Below the pieces are notes generated by a model that made no database searches, had not been told where the DNA came from, and was given only the letters and a program-made list of their open reading frames with translations. Shown here one piece after another: positions 56,011 through 64,000 of a stretch of DNA of 64,000 nt; position 1 is the first letter of the stretch, and each line of letters opens with the position of its first letter. A program made the translations under genes and the position numbers. The stretch covers positions 476,471 through 540,470 of the forward strand of contig BCJC01000005.1 in the NCBI GenBank assembly GCA_001600175.1. The letters run 5' to 3'. Source of the stretch: Erythrobasidium yunnanense (Eukaryota; Basidiomycota; Cystobasidiomycetes; Erythrobasidiales; Erythrobasidiaceae).

Positions 56011-59000
56011 ATGAGGCCATCCAGAGCTGCAGCGAGCCTTCTGAGGCAGCAGCGTCGGCCTGCGACGACGTCCAGATTGCTGGCTTCTTCGACGTCGCCG
56101 TCTCCCGTTCTGACGAGATCCCTCTTCACGCGAAAGACTCCCGCTCAGCGCATCAAAGGCCGTATCTGGACAGCGACTGGCATTGTTCTAGGTGGTCTCT
56201 TTGCAGTATATGCCTACGACAGCAGCGCAGGCGTTCATCGGTAACAGCCAGCTTTCACCTATGCAACTTGTTCGCAATCCAAATGCTCATGTTTCTGTGC
56301 TTTTCCCGCTTTCGCACACGTTCGCAGATGGCTGTTTACACCTCTACTTCATGCATTCACGAAGGATGACCCCGAAGCTTCACACAAGTTCGCTATAAAG
56401 GTCTTGAAAAGCGGACTATCGCCAGTAGATGTCCAGGACGATCAGAATGTGCTAGCTTTTGAGGTAGATCATTCCCCCACATCTTATCAACGCTCGCTAA
56501 TTCGTCTTACCAGCTATGGGGCAAACGCTTCTCGAATCCAGTCGGCTTGGCTGCCGGTTTCGACAAGCATGCAGAAGCTATTGACGGGCTCTTCAATCTT
56601 GGGTTCTCCTACGTCGAGATAGGATCCGTAACTCCTCAAGGACAGCCTGGCAACCCCCAACCGCGCATGTTTCGCCTACCTGAATCGCAAAGCGTGATAA
56701 ACCGATATGGCTTCAATTCGGATGGTCATCTAGCTGTACTTGAGCGCTTGAGAGATAGGATACATGCATATTTAGTCAAGAATGCACGGCTCCTGCCAGC
56801 GACGACTTTCCCTGAACAACCTATATCAGCCAACCCAATTACCGATCCTGTACAAGCTATCCTAGCCAACAATACCGACACTGGCGTCCTCGATAACCTC
56901 GGTCTACCACGCTCTCTGTCGAATGGAAAGATCCTCGCCATCAATCTGGGCAAGAACAAGCTGTCTGCGCCAGAAGCGGTGGATGACTACGTAGCGGGCG
57001 TGCAGACCCTCGGCCCATATGCAGATGTGCTAGTCGTCAATGTCTCATCTCCAAATACACCCGGCCTGCGGTCACTTCAGAAGAGAGGCATCATTACCGA
57101 CCTTCTGAGTCAGGTCATTGCGGCAAGAGATGGCCTGAAAGGAACCAAGCCCGTAGTATTGCTCAAGATCGCACCGGATCTATCAAGACAGGAAGTGGCG
57201 GATATTGGAAGAGCCGCGAAGGAGACCAAAGTTGACGGAATCATCGTCTCAAATACTACCATCTCAAGGCCGGCTTCAGCAGGAAATGGTGAGTTTGTCC
57301 CTGCTTCTGGGTCTGAACGATCACTTTATGAGCACAGATTGACGTCCTTGTCGCTCATAGACTCCGCTCTTAATGAAGCTGGTGGTCTTTCCGGTCCTCC
57401 GCTCAAGCCGCTATCTATTCGCACTCTACAAACACTCTACGCCCTCACGTCAGGCTCAATCCCTCTCATTGGCTGCGGTGGCATCAGCTCCGGTGCCGAT
57501 GCGCTCGACTACGCAAAAGCTGGTGCTTCCTTCGTTCAGCTATACACTGCTCTCGGCTACCAAGGAGTCGGACTACCCCGAATGATCAAGGACGAGATTG
57601 CAGTGGAGCTTCAGAAGGATAAGAAGACCTGGAAAGATATCATCGGGAGCGGGGTAGATCTGAAGAGCGTTCAACAGCTAGGCAGAGATGTCAACCCAGT
57701 CAATGTACTTGGGCTAGAAGGAGATGAGAGCGGATTCAGCAAGCTGAAACGGGAGATCGAGGATGTATTGGCTGGACGCTCGCCAGTCTCTCCAGTACAG
57801 CAAGTCGAGCAAGAACTGCCGGACTGGGAGGACTCTCCTGCTTTCAATGGACGAGCCGCTTCCTCTGCCCTTCCTTCGTCTTCGCACTCCGAATCTGGCT
57901 TGATTCCGGAAGGCTATCCCCAAATCATCATTGTCGAGACACCTCCGAAATATGCTCCTGCACCGCTTTGGACGAAGAAGGATGTAGACGAGAAGCTTGC
58001 GCAAGGGAAAGAGCTTGTCCATAAAGTCGAAGACAAGCTTGCAGACGCAACGCAAGCCACGAAGGAGATACTGCAACAGACCAAAGACAATGCAGTCGCT
58101 GTGGCGCATGACATCGCAGATGATGAACTCGCACGACGAGTCAAGGATGTTACTGCGGAAGTCACTCGCCAGACCACCGAGAACTTCAAGAAGCTAGGCA
58201 AGGACATCAAGAATGACGAGTTTGCCAAAGAGGTCAAAGATACAACCGAGGCTATTCTCAAGCAGACTAAGGACAACTTCGTGACGGTGGGTCGCAAGAT
58301 CCGGGATGAAGGACACGCCGGTGAGGCAGTCCAGTCATTCGTAGACGAGACAGTCGACAAAACACGAGCGGTTGCTCATAGCATTGTGAATGACGGCGAG
58401 TTCTCGAAGGCAGTCTCAGCTTTCACATCCGATGTTGTTCGGGAAACTATAGCCCGATCGAAAGCTCTAGGCAAAGCCGTGAGGGACGAAGGTCACTTTA
58501 GTGAGGCTGTACAGGGCGTCGTTCAAGAAACGCTCGCGAGGTCGAAAGCTTTAGCGAACAGCATCAAGCATGATGGTCCAAATTACAGCGAGGAGGTCAA
58601 GACTTTGACGCAAGACGTAGTCAATGAGACTATCGCACGCTCTCGCAAGCTCGGCCAGCACGTTGTGGAGGATGGAGACTTCGTTAGCAGCGTCAAGGAA
58701 ACCAGCAACAGTATCGTCCAAGAGGCGCTGGCCCGATCCCGCCAGCTAGGAAGGAGCTTACGCGAGGACGGAGATCTGCCAGGTGCCGCTAGAAATACGG
58801 CAGAAAGCATTGCGCATAACGCATCTGTCAAGACCCAGCGTGTCGTGGATGACATCAAGTCTGACTCGTTCCTGGAAGAAGTCAAACAGGCTTTCCGGCA
58901 GGCGACTGAAAACTTTAAGCAAGTCGGGAGGGACATCAAGCATGATCCCCTACTGCACCAGCAAGTCAACTTAGACGAAGCGAAGCGGGAAGTGCAGAGA

Positions 59001-59126
59001 GCACAGGCAGGACTCAAAGAGGGTCCAACGGGAGAAGATCAGAGGAACGGCAGTGGTATATTTAAGCTGCTTAGCACGTTTGGTGAGCGTGCCAATGTGA
59101 CGAGCGAAAGTAAAAGGATTGTGTAA
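56011..59126 (+). CDS. URA9: Mitochondrial dihydroorotate dehydrogenase fused to a repeat-rich C-terminal extension
   Basis: Three exons (56011-56240, 56328-56463, 56514-59126) give 992 residues. An Arg/Ser-rich mitochondrial presequence is followed by a TM helix (WTATGIVLGGLFAVYAY). The class 2 DHODH domain spans about residues 90-520: NPVGLAAGFDKHAEAIDGL, RYGFNSDG, NVSSPNTPGLR with the catalytic Ser, KIAPDLS, VSNTT and GCGGISSGADALDYAKAGAS. It oxidises dihydroorotate to orotate with quinone at the inner membrane. After a Pro/Ser linker come about 400 residues of roughly ten 30-33-residue amphipathic units, consensus ETIARSKALGKAVRDEGHFS, rich in Ala/Lys/Asp/Glu. They are in one exon with the enzyme and without a stop, so the fusion is real in this sequence. 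They resemble LEA or apolipoprotein helices. Confidence 0.93.
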
Positions 59127-59888
59127 GGTAGTCAAGTAGATGTGTCATCAAAATCGGGTAGATCAACTCGCAATACATGCATAGATGAACATCAGCTCGA
59201 GATTGACGGAACGCACATTCGATGCGTTGAACAGCAACTTGGCATCAGTTCGGCAGCTGCCTGCCAATTGCGCTGGAACAAAGTGAGCTTTGTGAATTTG
59301 CTTGCGTTTAGCAAGAGACATTAGCAAGCTCGGCGATTACTACGTGAATACGATACGCAGGGTGTGAAGGTATAAGCATCATTTGTACCGCAATACAAAG
59401 GAGGGCTTTACAACAGCTTTATCGCACAAGATTTAATCGGTCTAGAGTGAGGGGACTGGAAAGTCAGCAGTTGATCCAGATAACAAAGGAGAGATAGTGA
59501 AAGAGTAGAGGGAATGGTGGATATGTCTCAGAGGTGTTTTATTAAGGTAGCGAGTGTTTTTCTTCACGATGACATAGCTCGCGCGGGCGTTATCCACCTT
59601 TGCCAGCTATGCATCACTACGGCCAAATGCCTTGTACTCAAACATCACAGAAGGGAGGTGGGAGAGAGGCAGCGGAAGGTTGCAGGAAAAGTATGAAAAT
59701 TTGGAAAACGAGAGAATGCTACTTACGCTGGCGATTCAAAGTAGCAGGATGGTATTACGACGGTGAACTAGATGGATCGTCTGTCGTTATGTTGCTGCGA
59801 GCTTTTGGCCATTTTCTCAAGGTGCTGGAGCAGAGACAACCTGTCGTTTCGATTTCCAGCGAATTTGTAGGGCAAATCTGGGCGACGA
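59127..59888. other. Intergenic, DHODH to ARP8
   Basis: About 760 bp between two plus-strand genes. Only short ORFs without protein character. Presumed terminator and ARP8 promoter. Confidence 0.35.
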
Positions 59889-62368
59889 CATGGCAGCTTC
59901 GACGTCGACATCTACGACGACGATCGATCCTTCTGCTACCAACGATGTGATACTTCCTGCAGCCAGCGCCGTCCCGCTCAAGTATTCCAGCTTGCTCGGT
60001 GTAGGCGGAGCGCTGCAATCCAAAAACATGAGCAGCACTTTTGTCAAGGACGACAAGCAGAGCTACTGGACGCGAAGAAACAATAATGCCGACCATGTCC
60101 TAGGCGAAATGCGCCAGAAGAAACGAGCCAGAATGCTCGACCCGTCAGAAGATCGCAACGGAATGCAGCTTGATCCCTCCTCTAGCTTTACAAGTAACGG
60201 TGCTGGAGTGGATATGAAAGGCAAAGGAAAAGAGACTGCCGTGAGCCTGGTCTCAACTACCGAAGACCGACCTGTTCCTGATGTACATCCCTTGCGAGCA
60301 GACCTCTTCTTCCCTTGCTGATCCAGATAAAGTACTTGTCATCCATCCTGGTTCAAGGTATTTGCGCTTCGGAAGAGCAACCGATAGCCTGCCTATCGAG
60401 ATTCCCAACTGTATCGCACGCAAATTGCCGACTACAGCAAATGGCCCTACTGCTTCGTCATCGTCATCGACACGATACAAGGAGCTATCTGAAGAGAAGC
60501 TTGAGATCCTGAAGCTAGATCTGCGCGCAAGAATGCGGGTACTAAAGCTGCGAGGTACTACTGGCGGCTCGATAGCTGCTTCAGAGTACAATAAGGCAGT
60601 CGTACCGGAGGATGTTCCGTTTGAGACCGATGAGAACTATCTAGAATGGACAGACCCGTCAGGCAATGGGAAATCAGTCTATTTCGGAGAGGATGCCATG
60701 CATCTCGCCAATCCAGAGAAAGATGGATGGAGAGTCAAGTGGCCGTACCTCAAAGAAACATTCAATACGAAAGATTACACCACTTCAAGGGAGCTATTGG
60801 GAGATATTGCAGATATGTGGATAGATGCGCTGGAAAAGTTTTGCTTGATCCCGCCCAACAAGCTGGAGGAATATTCGGTTATTCTCCTTATACCAGATCT
60901 CTATGATCATACGTACATCACGGAGATGTGCGATATGATGCTGAAAACGATCGGCTTTGCGCAGGTCATATTGCATCAGGTGAGCATCGTTTTGTATCAG
61001 AGAAGCCAATGCTAATGATAGAACTACAGGAAAGCTTGTCGGCAACATTTGCGGCAGGTCTGCCCTCAGCTTGCGTGATCGACATCGGAGCATGCAAGAC
61101 GTCCATCTCGTGCATCGACGAAGGGATGGTGATCAATGATTCGCGGATGGTCATGGATTTTGGAAGCGACGATGTCATCGAGACATTCACGCAAATCATG
61201 AAGACTATAGACTTCCCGTTCAAAGAAGTCGACCTGGCAAGACCCGTTGACCGAGAGATGATGCAGGAATTGTTCGCGAAAGCTGGAGCTTTCAATGAGG
61301 TGCGCGTGTCGCATCAGAGCTCACTGTCTAATTGGCTGAGTTACTTGCACCCAGTTCAATTTCGGAGTCAACACGTATGATTTTATAGTGCGAAGGCCGG
61401 ATCAGCCAGTCAAGCGATACAGTATCAAGATGCATGATGAAGTCTGCTTGCCTACTTTCGTGAGTCCAAATCTTCTAGCAGCGGCTGGAGTCGCGCTGAT
61501 CAGCTTTTGAAACAGTGCTTCTGGGCTCCTCGTATCCTCGACTGGGAACGCAAGTCCGCCGCTACTGTCGCAGGCAGGATCGACAAACTTTGGGCACCCA
61601 AAGACAGCATCGAAGACACGATCGACCTCGGCGGGAATGCGATCAGTGCGGCTATGAAGAAATCCGTTGCGCATCTTACGCAACCTCGTTTGATATCCGG
61701 TGCATTAGCTGGTCAGACACAGAGCTTGGCAGCGCCGCTGGCTATCCCGAATAGCGATTCAAGAGCTGCTTCGCCAGCTCTGACGAACGTATCGAATGGA
61801 GACGAGGCAGTTTCTACGCAACTAGGGGTATCCAAGGCTGGAACACCGGTACCTCCTTCTACCAACGAGGTGCCGAGCATAGATTATGTCTTCGAGTCTG
61901 GCAAGTTGCCGCTGGACGTGGCTGTCTTCGAAAGTCTGGCGGCTGCTGGAGGTGAAGATAAGGTCAAAAGAGTTGCTACGAACATCGTGGTAGTAGGAGG
62001 TATCGCAAACGTACAAGGAGTAGGCCTCGCGTTACAGTCTAGGTAAGCCTTCAGCCTCTCCCGCATGGAGTAAGGCTGACAATGTCATAGACTGGATCCT
62101 CTGCTCAAGCAACGCTATCCTGGCGTATCGCCGCTGGTCATACCTAGCAATAAGTACGCAGATCCTGCTCACCTGGCTTGGAAAGGCGTACAATCGCTGT
62201 GCAAGCTAGACGTGGTCAGCGATATGTGGATCAGAAGGGATGACTGGGAGATGTGAGTCGCCCAAAACCAAAATCCCATCATAAACGGAGTCACGTCTGA
62301 TTCCTTGCCTACCCTCTCAGGATGAACGTGCGAGCTCTCCGCGATAGATCGTTCTTTGTGCTGCCTTG
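59889..62368 (+). CDS. ARP8: Actin-related protein 8 (INO80 complex)
   Basis: Seven exons (59889-60240, 60302-60979, 61030-61299, 61355-61459, 61516-62042, 62091-62252, 62321-62368) give 713 residues. After a disordered N-terminus the actin fold begins VLVIHPGSRYLRFGRATDSL. Other Arp8 words: LLGDIADMWIDALEKFCLIP, ACVIDIGACKTSISCIDEGM, VVGGIANVQGVGLALQSR, and a C-terminal RDDWEM, ALRDRSFFVLP. Arp8 is a nucleosome- and DNA-binding subunit of the INO80 chromatin remodeller. Two Ala/Ser/Pro-rich inserts lie before the last third. The first intron (60241-60301) joins KGKGKETA to TSSSLADPDKV. Confidence 0.92.
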
Positions 62369-62611
62369 ATATACGGAATTCAGGATGTGTGTCTATATGT
62401 GTAGCGTTAGCACACACATTGACATAAAAGGTCAGAGAACATAATGCCGACTGTTAAGCGACTCGTATGATCTCACTCCATGGAAACTTGCTCTGGAATT
62501 TATATCGTACATCGTGTTCAGGCTACATGATAGACTAGGTAGCAGCTAGGTTAATGCCCAGCTAACGCGGGCAGGCCGCTTTGAACACGGTAAAATGGCA
62601 ACCTTGTGCAT
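62369..62611. other. Convergent 3' region of ARP8 and AGX1
   Basis: A 240-bp gap between two converging genes. It contains only 3' UTR-like sequence. Confidence 0.4.
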
Positions 62612-64000
62612 TTAGGCATTCTTTGGTTTGTAGCCTGACTCTACTAAAGACTCTGTCAAAGCCTTGATGATCTGGTCGATATCGCCGCGCGATTTGTCGA
62701 CTACGGTCACGCCCCTATTTCACAATTCATCATCAGTGTCTCGCTTCTGATCTAGAGGAAGAAGACTGTACATATGTCCTATTCTCATGTAGCGAGTCTT
62801 GATGTCTGTCAATTTGAGGCGTTTAGAGGCATCTACAAAGCTCCGGTAGGTGGACCTACCTTTGTGCAGACCAGCGGCAACAACGACACCCTTCTTGAGC
62901 ATCTTACCGACGACGTCACCTGGTGTGATACCCTCTGGTGTGTATATTGCTGTCATGCCATTTGCAGCGGCATCCGAGCTCTTGGTGACAAGGCTAAGCC
63001 CCATATTTTGAACCGCAGTCTTCAACTTGGTAGAGGTCTCCTTGTGCATCACAAATCGTTCTTCAAGCGAAGGAGAGCGAGTTGTCATGGTAGTCAAGGA
63101 AGCTTGAAGAGCGTAAATGAGTTGCACGGCGGGAGTTGCGAAGTATGCGGCCGAGCCTTTGCTGTAGGCCTCCATGACAGGCAACCATTTGGCCCATGAT
63201 GCGAAGTAGGATGTTGCAGGTGCTTTGCGGGCTTTGAAGACCGAAAGTGCCTTCTGCGAAACGCATGTTACGCAAAGACCGGGAGGAACGCCGAGACCTT
63301 TTTGCGAAGCAGCAAGGACCTGTCTATATAGATCAGTATCGTGTAGGTATGTGTGCTGATACTTTGCAGCATGGGAAATGTCTATACTGACGACATCGAC
63401 ACCCCACTCGTCCATCCTGCAGGGAAGAACGTCAGACAAGGGCCTCAACAGGCATAGAGAGCACAGATATACACACTTTATCAACTCTGAGCCTACAGAA
63501 CACACACCATCAAGAACGGTGATTGTATCGGGGCTGACACGCTTGACGATCTCGCAGATTTCCTTCGCATCGCTGAGCACACCTGTTGAGGTGTCTACGT
63601 GGGTGAAGGTCAACATCTTGTACTTTGTCTTCTTGAGTGCTTCTTCAATCTGCGAAGCAGTAGGCTTGTCGCCAACTGGTGCACCAAGCTGCTCCACTTT
63701 GGCGCCGTAGATGGACAGGCACTCCGCGAAAGAGTCGCCAAAGTATCCAGTGTTGAGTACAAGTACATCTTCACCAGGCTCGATCAAGTTAGATGCTGGT
63801 ATATGCGCGCGTTAGTAAGTATCCGCTTGTAATATTTAGCGCTTCCTTACCTGCCATATCCCAGCCAAGAGTACCGCTGCCAGCAACAATGATAGGCTGT
63901 GCGGTTTCGGTGAATAAGACTTGCTTCAACTTGGCTATGCAATCCTGGAAGACGCCAGCGAATTCCGGGGACACTGAGCAGATTGGCGGAGCTTTCAGCA
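62612..64000 (-). CDS. AGX1: Alanine-glyoxylate / serine-pyruvate aminotransferase (5' end beyond window)
   Basis: The coding sequence enters from the right edge with SPEFAGVFQDCIAKLKQVLF and IIVAGSGTLGWDMA, the substrate loop of class V aminotransferases. Then come EDVLVLNTGYFGDSFAE, TFTHVDTSTGVLSDAKEI, VLDGVCSVGSE, MDEWGVDVVSIDIS, and AASQKGLGVPPGL, where the Lys of SQK is the PLP Schiff-base lysine. The C-terminus is GDIDQIIKALTESL, GYKPKNA. It transaminates glyoxylate with alanine or serine in glycine and serine metabolism; peroxisomal or mitochondrial. The end KNA is not a clear peroxisomal signal. The start is outside the window. Confidence 0.9.

Noticed and set aside
47469-59126. Biosynthetic gene cluster around TYR1, the MFS transporter and DHODH
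   Set aside because: No core secondary-metabolite enzyme is present; the genes are housekeeping and the gene order is ordinary.

Overview
The window is nuclear DNA of a basidiomycete fungus. Almost every gene is cut by short GT-AG introns, typically 48-66 nt, with CTGAC/CTAAC-like branch sites and pyrimidine-rich acceptors. The genes are ordinary fungal and eukaryotic ones (ARPC3, P5B ATPase, Kap123, Nup85, Msc2, Spg1/Tem1, Dss4, Arp8, prephenate dehydrogenase, class 2 DHODH). I infer a compact, intron-dense basidiomycete, possibly Pucciniomycotina, but cannot name the species. I saw no transposon, rRNA, convincing tRNA, CRISPR array or virus-like element. Most gene models below were built by hand. 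For those given as residue lengths, the summed exon lengths divide by three, which is an internal check and not proof.

Layout. 0-7 kb: the start of a disordered protein (left edge), ARPC3, a UBL3/MUB-like prenylated ubiquitin-fold protein, and a vWA protein with a Q/N/G-rich half. 7-15.5 kb: a P5B ATPase, a five-exon PMP3-like gene and a DUF1769 protein. 15.5-21.1 kb: a single-TM Lys-rich protein, a tandem pair of unknown paralogues and a signal-anchor protein. 21.5-29.1 kb: Kap123 and Nup85, both minus strand. 29.3-31.4 kb: minus-strand coding sequence I could not fully resolve. 31.5-38 kb: a small gene head-to-head with a divergent histone H2A, then the zinc transporter Msc2 and a Gfd2/YDR514C-like nuclease-fold gene.

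38-47 kb is the most novel stretch. It is a tandem array of one unknown family: three intact genes, one decayed copy and one 3' fragment. The family carries a D-x-x-x-D-D motif and other features that recall a very divergent nucleoside hydrolase fold. An unrelated 214-residue gene sits inside the array.

47-64 kb: Spg1/Tem1 GTPase (septation) and the Rab-binding Dss4/Mss4, a secreted repeat protein with Kex2-type sites before glutamine, an MFS transporter, prephenate dehydrogenase, mitochondrial DHODH with a long repeat-rich C-terminal extension, Arp8, and an alanine-glyoxylate aminotransferase cut by the right edge. Biosynthesis (tyrosine, pyrimidine), trafficking and transport, cytokinesis and chromatin are all represented. 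The order looks like normal eukaryotic mixing and not a functional cluster, apart from the family array.
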